Source: JANOYY01 sp043720395 (GTDB lineage: Bacteria; Actinomycetota; Acidimicrobiia; Acidimicrobiales; JANYDT01). From it: 64,000 nucleotides of DNA. Shown here one piece after another: positions 15,870 to 24,448 of the stretch. The DNA lies in contig JAYSSR010000072.1 in assembly GCA_043720395.1 (NCBI GenBank), positions 1-64,000 of the forward strand. The letters are read 5' to 3'. Position numbers and translations under genes: made by a program. The notes under the pieces were generated by a model. It was not told the DNA's origin. It saw only the letters and a list, made by a program, of their open reading frames with translations, and did not search any database. The first letter of the stretch is position 1; each line of letters begins with the position of its first letter.

Positions 15870-15951
15870 GAGGCTCGACGGATAGGTCACGGCTACGGCG
15901 CGACGTGGCCTGCGGCCGGCTTCGCCGGCCGAACCATTGTGCTGTGTCTAA
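15870..15951 (-). repeat. Dispersed repeat at a gene junction, copy B
   Basis: Partner of the repeat at 5103-5184. It fills most of the galD-ligI gap and includes the galD stop codon. Its core is a perfect hairpin, GGCCGGC (15914-15920), TTC, GCCGGCC (15924-15930). The A copy keeps part of this core (CCGGCTTCG). Confidence 0.55.
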
Positions 15952-17090
15952 TTGAGGACTCGCCTATCGGCTCGCCCTCGTGGGTAGATCGTGCCGTCCA
16001 TCAGCTTGCGGGCGGTGCGGATGATGCCCGCGCGTCGCAGCACCACGGTGGTACCGACCAACTCGAAATCGATCGCGGCGTCGAACGTGCCCGTCGGATG
16101 CTCGACCACGATCGGACCCCCATCCGTGCCAAGCAGGGCGACCTCCGCCGCAGGTGACCCGGCCAACAAGGCTGCGGTCGCCACGCTCACGGCACCGAGC
16201 ACGCCAATCGCATCGTGACAGCGGTGCGGGATGAACGTACGCGTACAGAGGGATCCACCCTCGCGTGGCGCGGCTACGAGTGTGAGCTTCGGAACCGTAA
16301 GCGCACTTACATCACCGAGATTCATCAGCGGTCCGGCCGCTAGGCGAATGCGCTCGATCAACTCGCGCACGGCCGCGTTCGCTTCGAGTTCTTCAGGCGA
16401 CTCGTAGCCCGTCGCACCGACGTCGGCAGCCTTCATGACCACGACCGGCATCCCGTTGTCGATCAGCGTCACGCGTACGCCTTCGATCACATCGACCACA
16501 TTGCCCGTCGGTAACAAAGCACCGCACGACGAGCCCGACGTATCGGCGAAGTCAACGCGCACCTCACCCGCGGCACCGGGGACACCGGCGATCGACGTCG
16601 AACCGGAGTACACGGGTCGACCATCTCGGACGGGAAACGTCGCAACCGCAATTCCGCCGGTGTTCCGCATTCGGATGCGAACCGACGCCGAGTTGCCTAC
16701 AGAGGGCGACAGAAGGCCCCGTTCGATCGCGAACGGCCCCACGCCGCTCAGGATGTTGCCGCAGTTCTGCGCATCGGTCACCACGGCCTTGTCAACCATC
16801 ACCTGCAGGAACAAGTAGTCCACGTCGGCGTCGTCGTCGGTCGAACGCGACACAACCGCAACCTTCGACGTGAGCGGATGCGCGCCGCCGAGCCCGTCGA
16901 TCTGGCGGGCGTCGGGCGAGCCCATGACTTCCAAGAGAATCCGGTCACGGTCCGCGATGTCGACCGGTAGATCCGACAACAGGAAGTAGAGACCCTTGGA
17001 CGTGCCGCCCCGCATGACCATGCACCGCACGCCACCGTCGTCGTCGAGTACAACGGGCGCAGCAGCATCCATATCCGCCACGGTACTCAC
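15948..17090 (-). CDS. galD: 4-oxalomesaconate tautomerase (PrpF/GalD family)
   Basis: 380 residues of the PrpF isomerase family with a diaminopimelate-epimerase fold. MRGGTSKGLYFLLSDLP near residue 26, GLGGAHPLTSKVAVV, NCGNILSGVGPFAIE and TFIPHRCHDAIGVLGAVSVA are the family blocks. In this context it should convert the keto form of oxalomesaconate from LigI to the enol form that LigJ hydrates, as GalD does in Pseudomonas. A methylaconitate-type isomerase is the main alternative, but the neighbours argue against it. The start overlaps the quiC stop by four bases. Confidence 0.85.
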   Translation of the reverse strand: MSTVADMDAAAPVVLDDDGGVRCMVMRGGTSKGLYFLLSDLPVDIADRDRILLEVMGSPDARQIDGLGGAHPLTSKVAVVSRSTDDDADVDYLFLQVMVDKAVVTDAQNCGNILSGVGPFAIERGLLSPSVGNSASVRIRMRNTGGIAVATFPVRDGRPVYSGSTSIAGVPGAAGEVRVDFADTSGSSCGALLPTGNVVDVIEGVRVTLIDNGMPVVVMKAADVGATGYESPEELEANAAVRELIERIRLAAGPLMNLGDVSALTVPKLTLVAAPREGGSLCTRTFIPHRCHDAIGVLGAVSVATAALLAGSPAAEVALLGTDGGPIVVEHPTGTFDAAIDFELVGTTVVLRRAGIIRTARKLMDGTIYPRGRADRRVLN

Positions 17091-19006
17091 CCGTGCGTGA
17101 CAGCCGACTCGCGAGTGCGTGACTGTGCCGCCAACCGAACAGGCGCGTTCGCCGCGCCAAAACCTGCGTAGGCATTTCGCTGAACGAACTCGAAGAACAC
17201 GCCGTGAATCTCCCGCGTGTAGAGATGGAAGAACTCGCCGTTCTCGACACGGTCGTAGAGCACGTTGTTGTCACGGAGGAACGCGAGCGTGTCGGCGTCG
17301 AGGCCGAAGCGCGCGTCGAGGTCCGCGTAATAGTTCGCGGGGATGGCGAGCACCACGTCGGGATCGATCGTCGCGACCAATTCAGCGATCGACGGCGTGG
17401 CGAGTGCGATGTGCTGCACGCCGGAGCCATGCGCCGTGGACCGGAACCGCTCGGGCGAGGTGTCGCCGCTGCTCGCCGAGTTCAGGGGAAGACGAATCTG
17501 ACCGTTCGGCGAGATGACCGTTCGACTCGTCACGAGGCCGTGCAGATCGGCGAGCTCCAACGGCGGCTGCAGTCCGAAACCAAGCGCCGCTCGGTAGAAC
17601 AGCAGAACCGACAGCAACTCGTGTGGGGCGACGGCCTGGGCGAGGTGGTCGATCGTGAGCGACGGCCCGGTCGGCACGCCAGCATCGGCGGATTCCGTGA
17701 CAGCGTCGAAGTCCGTCACCGTGAAGTGGGGAAGACGCGTGTCGACGAAGTAGAGCAACGCACCACCGACACCCGCGATTGCGGGCATGCGGATCTGCCC
17801 CTCCTCGCGAGGACCTTCGACCTCCGACGCGAGATAGGCCTTCGCGCGGGCGAGTGCAGCGTCAGCGTCGTCGGTCTCGAACCCGATCGCACACGCGGCC
17901 GCGCCGTGCCGTTCAGAAAACATGCGCGCATACGAATTGTGTTCACCGTTCACTGCGAGGTACGCGCCGCCACGGCTGAAAAGGTCCACTCGCTTCGTTC
18001 GATGACAGTGCGAATGACGAAAGCCCAGCAGCGAAAAGAACGAAGCCAGCTCAGCCGACTCAGCCTCGGACGACACGCCGAACTCCACGAACGACACACC
18101 GCGAAACGATGGCTCGATCGACGCCGCTGCACCAGAACCGGTCCACGAAGGATGCGTCGCGATGCGAGTCGGCCGCACCGGACGGGATCGCAACGCCTTG
18201 CTGACTTCCTCCTCCAGCCAGATCATGGACCGGTAGCCGTCGAGGGCAGTCTGCGTATGCGGCGCGACACGGAAATCGTCGTTGAAGATCTCATGCGAGA
18301 TCACGTCGTCGTAGCCCGTGGCGAGCAGCTCGATCATGAAATCGACAATCGGGTAGTCGCCCTGGCCCGGGAAGTTCCGGAGATGACGGCTGTGCCGCAA
18401 GATCTCCATGTCGAGACTCGGCGCGTCGGCCAGCTGTACGAGGAAGATCTTCTCCGGCGGCAGGTCACGGATCGGTGCGATGGGATTCCCTCGCACGAAC
18501 AGGTGGTAGGTGTCGAGCACGAGACCGACGTTCGGATGATCTGCGCGCTTCACAACCTCCCACGCCTGCATCCAGTCGCGCACGTGGCGTCCCCAGGCGA
18601 GCGCCTCGTAGGCGACGCGAACGCCGCGTTCGGCGGCACGCCGACCAAGTTCGCGGAAGTCGGCCGCGTAGCGGTCGAGCCCATCGGCTGCGTACGGCGA
18701 CACACTGCTGCACACCATCAGCAGGTCGGCACCGAGCTCGGCCATGAGGTCGAACTTGCGCTCGGCACGATCGAACGCCGCGCTGCGCCGAGCGTCGAGC
18801 ATGCCCTCGAAGTCACGGAACGGCTGCAGCGTGAAGAGTTTCAGTCCGAGGTCGTCGTTGCGCAACCGGATATCGGAAGCACGCAGACTCGAGAACGTGA
18901 AGTCGTTGTCGAACAGTTCGTAGCCGTCGAAGCCCGCATCGGCAATCGCATCGATCTTCGCGGCGAGTTCGCCCGAGAGCGACACGGTCGCGATCGACGT
19001 CTTCAC
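17087..19006 (-). CDS. quiC: 3-dehydroshikimate dehydratase fused to an HPPD-like domain
   Basis: 639 residues, the size of the two-domain QuiC1 enzymes. Residues 1-280 form a sugar-isomerase-like TIM barrel (AGFDGYELFDNDFTF, VAYEALAWGRHV, GLVLDTYHLF, DVISHEIFND) that dehydrates 3-dehydroshikimate to protocatechuate. Residues ~310-620 are a 4-hydroxyphenylpyruvate-dioxygenase-like vicinal-oxygen-chelate domain. Its metal triad is apparently intact, in TIDHLAQ, VQHIALA and FFEFVQR. In known QuiC1 the second domain is thought to be structural or vestigial, so the intact triad is worth noting. It overlaps livF and galD by four bases on each side, tying transport, protocatechuate formation and its degradation into one transcript. 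Confidence 0.9.
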   Translation of the reverse strand: MKTSIATVSLSGELAAKIDAIADAGFDGYELFDNDFTFSSLRASDIRLRNDDLGLKLFTLQPFRDFEGMLDARRSAAFDRAERKFDLMAELGADLLMVCSSVSPYAADGLDRYAADFRELGRRAAERGVRVAYEALAWGRHVRDWMQAWEVVKRADHPNVGLVLDTYHLFVRGNPIAPIRDLPPEKIFLVQLADAPSLDMEILRHSRHLRNFPGQGDYPIVDFMIELLATGYDDVISHEIFNDDFRVAPHTQTALDGYRSMIWLEEEVSKALRSRPVRPTRIATHPSWTGSGAAASIEPSFRGVSFVEFGVSSEAESAELASFFSLLGFRHSHCHRTKRVDLFSRGGAYLAVNGEHNSYARMFSERHGAAACAIGFETDDADAALARAKAYLASEVEGPREEGQIRMPAIAGVGGALLYFVDTRLPHFTVTDFDAVTESADAGVPTGPSLTIDHLAQAVAPHELLSVLLFYRAALGFGLQPPLELADLHGLVTSRTVISPNGQIRLPLNSASSGDTSPERFRSTAHGSGVQHIALATPSIAELVATIDPDVVLAIPANYYADLDARFGLDADTLAFLRDNNVLYDRVENGEFFHLYTREIHGVFFEFVQRNAYAGFGAANAPVRLAAQSRTRESAVTHG

Positions 19007-19830
19007 GAGTCGGTCGCACCTTCAGACGCAGCCGCGGCGACCGCTCCGCCACCATGTCCGCCCAGGAACACCGCAGCAATGTCGGGGTGATGCAGCAGCG
19101 TGTCAGCCGGACCCTGCAAAGCGAGTCGACCCTGCTGCAGCACGATTCCCTCGTCGCTGACCGCCAGCGCCTTCTTCGCATTCTGCTCAATCATTAGGAT
19201 CGTGACTCCGGTGTCACGAAGTTTCAGGAGAAAATCGAACACCTGCTGAACCAGAATCGGCGAGAGCCCGATCGACGGCTCGTCGATCAGCAGGACCTTT
19301 GGCTCCAGCAACATCGAGCGCCCAACCTCAAGCATTTTCTGCTGCCCACCGCTGAGCGCGCCGGCCTGAAGATGTCGCTTCTCCTTCAGGATCGGGAACT
19401 GCTCGAACGCCAGCTCCATGCGCTCACGGGTGAGCCGGAGGTTCTTCAGCGGAACCCCCCCGAATTCGAGGTTCGCGTTCACGGTGAGCTGCGGGAAAAT
19501 GTTGCGACCCTGCGGGACGTACGCGACGCCAGACCGCAGCAGTTCGACCTGGCCGAGCCCTGTGATGTCACGGCCTTCCACGAGGACGCGGCCCTCACGC
19601 AGTTTGATCATCCCGAAGATCGCCTTGAAGACCGTGCTCTTGCCAGCGCCGTTGGGTCCGATCACGGTGGTGAGCGCCGCACGCCGCACGTTGAACGTCG
19701 TGCCATGCAGGATCGTTGTCGGGCCATATCCGCCGAGCAATCCTTCGACCTGCAGCGACGCGTCGGCAGCGTCGACCGTTGTGGTTGCGTGCGTCGCGCC
19801 AGTGGTTTCGGTCGAGCCCTTACTTGCCAT
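19003..19830 (-). CDS. livF: Branched-chain-type ABC transporter ATPase (LivF)
   Basis: 275-residue cytoplasmic ATPase. Walker A is GPNGAGKST near residue 60, the signature is LSGGQQKML, Walker B is VLLIDEPSIGLSP, and the switch His is replaced in the LivF-typical ILMIEQNAKKAL. An N-terminal Thr/Ala-rich extension of ~25 residues precedes the domain. It pairs with LivG to drive the importer. The start lies six bases after the livG stop, and the end overlaps quiC. That suggests the substrate feeds the quiC pathway, such as shikimate, quinate or an aromatic acid, rather than leucine. Confidence 0.9.
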   Translation of the reverse strand: MASKGSTETTGATHATTTVDAADASLQVEGLLGGYGPTTILHGTTFNVRRAALTTVIGPNGAGKSTVFKAIFGMIKLREGRVLVEGRDITGLGQVELLRSGVAYVPQGRNIFPQLTVNANLEFGGVPLKNLRLTRERMELAFEQFPILKEKRHLQAGALSGGQQKMLEVGRSMLLEPKVLLIDEPSIGLSPILVQQVFDFLLKLRDTGVTILMIEQNAKKALAVSDEGIVLQQGRLALQGPADTLLHHPDIAAVFLGGHGGGAVAAAASEGATDS

Positions 19831-19836
19831 GTGTGC

Positions 19837-20619
19837 TCACTCCCCGAGGTATGCCTCGATGACGCGGGGGTCAGCCATGACCTCCGCTGGTGTACCGGTC
19901 ATGAGCACGCTGCCCTCCGTCATCACGACGATGCGATGGGCGATCCGCATGATGAAATCCATGTTGTGCTCGACGACCACAAAGGTCGTGCCGTCGGTCC
20001 TGTTGAGGTCGACGATCTGATGCTCAACGCCAGCAAGCATCGTGAGGTTCACGCCGCCGGCTGGTTCGTCGAGGAACACGACCTTTGGGTTCGACACGAT
20101 CGCCATTGCGGTGTCGAGCAGCTTCTGCTGCCCGTAGCTGAGGTTCCCGGCCAAATCGTCGGCGATGTGTCCGAGACGGAAGCGCTCGATCAGTCCGTCG
20201 ACGTGTGCCGTGAGCCCGAGGTCGGGCGTCGACACGAGGCGTCTCGCCACGGAACCGATGTGCTCCTGCGCTGCGAGCTTCATGTTGTCGCGCACCGACA
20301 TCGACGGGAACACTTGGAGAAGCTGGAACGTCCGAGCGAGCCCCGCCTTTGCACGCTTTGTAGGGCTCCACCGACTGACATCGGTGTTGCCCAATTTCAC
20401 TGAGCCGCGGTCCGGTACGTACTGCCCGAGCACGCAGTTGAACATCGTTGACTTCCCGCACCCGTTCGGTCCGATGACCCCGAGGATCTCGCCCTTGTAC
20501 ACATCGAAGGAGACCTCTTCGACGGCAACGACGCCACCGAACGTCTTGCGGATGTTGCGGACTTCGACGACGACCTCTCGGACGTTGCGATCTGCGCTAC
20601 TCATCACGTCGGTCATCAT
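19837..20619 (-). CDS. livG: Branched-chain-type ABC transporter ATPase (LivG)
   Basis: Walker A GPNGCGKSTMFN, signature LSYGQQKLLD, Walker B VVFLDEPAGGVN and the LivG-typical VVVEHNMDFIM are all present. The start is taken as the first ATG of an ATGATGA overlap with the livM stop (20619), giving 260 residues; longer starts inside livM are unlikely. It is the second ATPase of the importer. Confidence 0.9.
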   Translation of the reverse strand: MMTDVMSSADRNVREVVVEVRNIRKTFGGVVAVEEVSFDVYKGEILGVIGPNGCGKSTMFNCVLGQYVPDRGSVKLGNTDVSRWSPTKRAKAGLARTFQLLQVFPSMSVRDNMKLAAQEHIGSVARRLVSTPDLGLTAHVDGLIERFRLGHIADDLAGNLSYGQQKLLDTAMAIVSNPKVVFLDEPAGGVNLTMLAGVEHQIVDLNRTDGTTFVVVEHNMDFIMRIAHRIVVMTEGSVLMTGTPAEVMADPRVIEAYLGE

Positions 20620-21866
20620 GCGCCCCGCTTCGTGACGAACTTGGCAATGATCCACGCGCGCACCCGGCGCGAGATTCCGACCACTCCGGTTGGCGACACA
20701 ATCATCATGACGATCACGAAGATCGCGAACGCAATCTGGTAGCTGTCACCGAGGAACCGCAGGTGGTTTTCTAGGAACGTGATGAAAGCTGTTCCGATGA
20801 AAGGGCCAACGAGTGTGCCGACGCCGCCGACCACGGTTCCGAGCAGGAACGAGAACGACTTGAGCGTTGTAAAGGCACCAGGTTCGATGGATTCGATGAG
20901 GGGTGCGTAGAGCGCGCCGGCGATGCCAGCGAGCATTGATCCGATTGCGAAGGCGAGCAGCGTGTACGTGGGAACGGACACGCCAAGGCTCGACGCACGA
21001 CCGGGATTGTCGCGGATCGCCTTGAACGACCGGCCCCATGGACTGCGAACGATCCACCACACCGCGGCTGCGACGAGCAGCATGCACCCAAGACAGAAGT
21101 AGTAGTAATTCCGGTTGTCGAGCATCGCGAACCCGAAGATCCGCAGGTTGGTTCGCGGTGCGCGCACACCCTGTGGCCCATTCGTGAGACCGCCTTCGTT
21201 GTTCATCACGAGGACCACGAGACCGTTGAATGCCACGGTAACGAACGCGAGCCATGGTCCCTGAACCCGAAGCGCCGGAAATCCCACGAGGACGCTGAGC
21301 ACGAGGCACATGAGCGCGGCGGCCGGGATCGTGGCGAGGTAGGGCAGATTCGGCAGGGTGCCTTTCACCGGTCCCCACGCGACATGCGCGCCGTTGTCGA
21401 GAAGGCTCGACGTATATGCCCCGATACCGAGGAACGCGGCCGCGGCCAGCGACACCTGGCCGGCGAATCCCTGGGTGAGGTTGAGACCCATGACAGCGAT
21501 CGCAAAGACTGCGAAGAGCCCAAGGTCGATCAAAGTCGAATTGGATCGCCCGAGCGGGAACACCAGCAGGAACGCAAGTCCGCCAAGGAGCATCGCGGCA
21601 CGGAGGATCTTTCCGTACGACGTTCGCGTCTCGAAGACCGACGAGGCAACCGCAAGCACGGCGAGTGCGATACCGAGCGCGAGACCAAGTGGGAACGTCA
21701 GATGGGACTGCCCGAGCGGTAGGAGCACCACCGCAAAGACCGCAGCGAGACCGACGAGCAGAATCGGTAGCGTGACGGTCAGCCCGTCGAGACGCTGGCT
21801 GGCCACCTCCTTGCGATTCGAGAGGCAGACACCACCAAGTTCTGGAATCGAGGAATCGCCGCTCAT
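20616..21866 (-). CDS. livM: Branched-chain-type ABC transporter permease (LivM)
   Basis: 416-residue inner-membrane protein with about ten hydrophobic segments. The LivM block LNLTQGFAGQVSLAAAAFLGIGAY is near residue 130, and the EAA-like loop WGRSFKAIRDNPGRASSLG is near residue 275. An N-terminal part with extra membrane segments before the LivM core is common in actinobacteria. It overlaps livH by one base (TGATG) and livG by four. Confidence 0.9.
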   Translation of the reverse strand: MSGDSSIPELGGVCLSNRKEVASQRLDGLTVTLPILLVGLAAVFAVVLLPLGQSHLTFPLGLALGIALAVLAVASSVFETRTSYGKILRAAMLLGGLAFLLVFPLGRSNSTLIDLGLFAVFAIAVMGLNLTQGFAGQVSLAAAAFLGIGAYTSSLLDNGAHVAWGPVKGTLPNLPYLATIPAAALMCLVLSVLVGFPALRVQGPWLAFVTVAFNGLVVLVMNNEGGLTNGPQGVRAPRTNLRIFGFAMLDNRNYYYFCLGCMLLVAAAVWWIVRSPWGRSFKAIRDNPGRASSLGVSVPTYTLLAFAIGSMLAGIAGALYAPLIESIEPGAFTTLKSFSFLLGTVVGGVGTLVGPFIGTAFITFLENHLRFLGDSYQIAFAIFVIVMMIVSPTGVVGISRRVRAWIIAKFVTKRGA

Positions 21867-22747
21867 CAGAACCGCCGCTCCTCGGCACGGCCGAACAGGC
21901 CCTGGGGGCGAAAGAGGATCACGACAATCAGAAGGATCAGCGGACCGGCCGTGCGATACGGCCCGGAAACGTAGAAGCCCGACCAGTTCTCCAGCACTCC
22001 GATGAGGAAGCCGCCGGCCAGCGCACCCCTGACTTGGTTGAAGCCCCCGACAATGGCGCTGGTGAATGCAAGCGTGCCGAGGGAGAGCCCGTTGTCGAAC
22101 TTCGCGAAGGTCTTCGGCGTGACAAGCAGCGACGCAATCGTTACCAGAACTGCGTTGATCAGGAACGTGTAGAGGATCATGCGCTTGACCGGTATTCCGA
22201 GCACGCGCGCGGTGTCGCGGCTCTGCGCAGTGGCTTCCATCTGACGTCCGAGAAACGTCCGATTGAGGAAAATCTGCAGAGCCGCGATCACGATCGCGGT
22301 TGCCACGATCGTGCCGACGTCGCTTGCGGCGATCGAGACGTCGCCGAACTTCCAGACGTTCGACGGAAAGACCGATGGGAAGTCCGCAGCGTTGCCCGAC
22401 CAGTGGACGCGTGCCGTTTCACGCATCAGCAGGCCCACGCCGATCGTTGCAATGACCAGAGGCAGCTGGTCGCCATGCCGAAGGAGCCGGTCGACGAGTG
22501 CGATCTTGAACACGACGCCAAGGAGCAGCGCCGCTATGACAAGGCTCACGAGGAATGCGGGGATGATCCCGATGTCAAATCGCTCTCGGATGACCAGCAT
22601 CACGATTGCAGGAATCGTGACGAACTCACCGTGCGCGAAATTGATGGCACCAGCGGTTTGCCAGAGGAGCGCGAAGCTCACGGCGGCGATGGCGTAGATC
22701 GAACCCGTGGCCAGGCCGGACAGGGTGATCCGCAAGAAATCGGACAC
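21866..22747 (-). CDS. livH: Branched-chain-type ABC transporter permease (LivH)
   Basis: 293 residues with about eight membrane segments. GLATGSIYAIAAVSFALLWQ and GAINFAHGEF are the standard LivH N-terminal blocks. ATAQSRDTARVLGIPVKRM is the coupling loop that meets the ATPase, and GGFNQVRGALAGGFLIGVLE follows. It is separated from livK by 122 bases that hold a strong hairpin, so the membrane genes are probably expressed at a lower level than the binding protein. Confidence 0.9.
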   Translation of the reverse strand: MSDFLRITLSGLATGSIYAIAAVSFALLWQTAGAINFAHGEFVTIPAIVMLVIRERFDIGIIPAFLVSLVIAALLLGVVFKIALVDRLLRHGDQLPLVIATIGVGLLMRETARVHWSGNAADFPSVFPSNVWKFGDVSIAASDVGTIVATAIVIAALQIFLNRTFLGRQMEATAQSRDTARVLGIPVKRMILYTFLINAVLVTIASLLVTPKTFAKFDNGLSLGTLAFTSAIVGGFNQVRGALAGGFLIGVLENWSGFYVSGPYRTAGPLILLIVVILFRPQGLFGRAEERRF

Positions 22748-22801
22748 GCGACCTCCGGAGTCGGTGACGAATGAGCAGGAACTGAGCAGCGAAGGAAATA
22801 C

Positions 22802-22835
22802 GACGCTGCTCGGCCTACGTGGACCGAGCAGCGTC
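22802..22835 (-). terminator. Intercistronic hairpin between livK and livH
   Basis: A perfect 12-bp stem: GACGCTGCTCGG at 22802-22813 and its complement at 22824-22835, with a 10-base loop. It lies after the livK stop and before livH. Such partial terminators or mRNA-stabilising hairpins commonly follow binding-protein genes and set a high binding-protein to permease ratio. Confidence 0.7.
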
Positions 22836-22869
22836 TTCTAAAGTCAGCCGAAGCCGAGAACGTGTGAAC

Positions 22870-24177
22870 TCAGCAACCGGGGCGCTTGCCACCGATGGCG
22901 GGGAGCGTCTTCACAATGCGCTCCTCGGCGTTGACAACCTTGGTGAGGAAGCTGCCACGGTCGATGTCGCCGTTGCCGTCGATCTCGACGTCGAGCAGGA
23001 CGCCCGGCTCATCTTTGGTCGAGATCTTGGTGCAGTGAAGTTCCTTGGCGACCTTCTCCGAGTCGAAACCGTTCTGGCGCTCGGCCATCTCCTTCACGAT
23101 GTGAAGGCCGGTGAAACCCTTGATCGAGTTGTGGTCGGGGTAATCGGCCGGGCTCGTGACCTTCGTGAACGCAAGGTACTTCGTGACCCAGCCGTTGAAC
23201 ATCGGAGCGGCCGACGACAGGCCGACGTGGGCCGATGCACCATTGGCTGTGGCACCGGCCAGGCCGAGAACGGCCGGGCTCGTCAGCGTGGTCTCGCCAA
23301 TGAGCGGGAGGCTGCCACCCTGGCGCTTGTACTCCTTGAGGAAGTTCGCGTTCTCCGTTTCGTTCATGTACACGAACGCAGCCTCGCCGCCGGTGCCGTT
23401 GACCTGAGCGACCTCGGCCGAGAAGTCGGTCTGGCCCGGCTGACCGGCGATCTCCTTCACGATTTCCACGTTCTTGTCCTTCAGCGCGACGCGGGCGGCG
23501 TTGCGCCCACCGATCCCGAAGTCGTTGTTGATGTACACGACGACGACCTTCTTGAGCTTCTGGTCATCGGCGATGTAGACGGCAACCTTCGGGAACGAGA
23601 TCGATTGACCGAACGACGTGCGGAAGATGTAGTCGTTGTTGCCGTTGATCTTGCGGTCGGTGAGGCTCGCTGCCTCACCGCCCGTGAACTGCGGGATCTT
23701 CGCACGCTGTGCCTCGACCATGTTGACGATCGTGGAGCCAGAGAAGACGGTTCCCATGACGACGAACGGCTTCGCCTCAAGACCCTTCGCAATGACCTGC
23801 TTGGACTTGTCCGGGATGTTCTGGGTGTCTTGTTCGTCGAGCTTGATCTGGCAACCGAGGATGCCACCGGCCTTGTTGATCTCCGACGCGGCCATGGCGA
23901 CGCCACGCTTGAAGTTCAGGCCAGCGGGCTGATTGGCTTCGTAGGCCACGAGGATCTTGACGGAGTTGTCGTCGCCGGGACATTTGGCCTTGACGGGCGC
24001 GGGTGCCGGCGCTGCAGGCGCTGGGGCCGGTGCTGCGGTGGTCGGCGCGGCGATGACCGGCGTCGCTTTCTTCTTGGTCGTAACGACCTTCTTCTTGGTG
24101 ACAGCCGCGGCGGTCGTGACCATGGCTGACGGAAGTACGAGACCGGCAAGGCTGACGGCAATGACAAGGCGCTTCAT
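22870..24177 (-). CDS. livK: Periplasmic-type substrate-binding protein of the ABC importer (LivK family)
   Basis: 435 residues. The ATG at 24177, with AGGGGGAG upstream, starts MKRLVIAVSLAGLVLPS, a signal peptide. Then comes a spacer of about 45 residues rich in Lys, Thr, Ala and Pro (TKKKVVTTKKK, then repeated AP), and then a type I peripheral-binding fold: VKILVAYEANQPAGLNFKRG, GGILGCQIKLDEQD, NDFGIGGRN. No lipobox Cys is seen at the signal end, so the anchor is unclear; the Lys-rich spacer may hold it at the wall or membrane. The ligand is unknown, but gene order points to shikimate/quinate-like or aromatic acids. Confidence 0.85.
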   Translation of the reverse strand: MKRLVIAVSLAGLVLPSAMVTTAAAVTKKKVVTTKKKATPVIAAPTTAAPAPAPAAPAPAPVKAKCPGDDNSVKILVAYEANQPAGLNFKRGVAMAASEINKAGGILGCQIKLDEQDTQNIPDKSKQVIAKGLEAKPFVVMGTVFSGSTIVNMVEAQRAKIPQFTGGEAASLTDRKINGNNDYIFRTSFGQSISFPKVAVYIADDQKLKKVVVVYINNDFGIGGRNAARVALKDKNVEIVKEIAGQPGQTDFSAEVAQVNGTGGEAAFVYMNETENANFLKEYKRQGGSLPLIGETTLTSPAVLGLAGATANGASAHVGLSSAAPMFNGWVTKYLAFTKVTSPADYPDHNSIKGFTGLHIVKEMAERQNGFDSEKVAKELHCTKISTKDEPGVLLDVEIDGNGDIDRGSFLTKVVNAEERIVKTLPAIGGKRPGC

Positions 24178-24236
24178 ACGAAGGCTCCCCCTCTTGTGAG
24201 TCTTCAGGTGGACAGCAATGGACGCCGACCACGTAG

Positions 24237-24393
24237 TTGAATCCATTCAATCAGATCGAGGTGACAAACGCAACACCCGAGAACCTCAAGGGGAGGCTGA
24301 ATCCTTTTCTGTCCTCAGATTGGCCCAGAGACGTCGCGCCAACGGTTCCGCTTGACAACGAACGACAGTACGGCAACGATTTAATCGATTCAA
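24237..24393. promoter_or_regulatory. Two LacI-type operator candidates between livK and lacI
   Basis: TTGAATCCATTCAA at 24237-24250 is a perfect inverted repeat about 60 bases before livK. TTTAATCGATTCAA at 24380-24393 is the same motif with one mismatch, about 56 bases before the LacI gene. Both have the central spacing usual for LacI-family operators. They suggest control of both divergent transcripts by the adjacent LacI protein. Confidence 0.65.
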
Positions 24394-24448
24394 TCATGAA
24401 ATGGTGAATGAAGTTGACGCGAACGCTTGAACCAGCCACCATCTGTAC

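Noticed and set aside
17204..19090. A 628-codon open frame on the plus strand opposite quiC
   Set aside because: It mirrors the codon phase of quiC in high-GC DNA, has no recognisable domains and covers a gene with clear motifs. The same holds for the long frames opposite livK (22819-24129) and ligJ (1434-2591).
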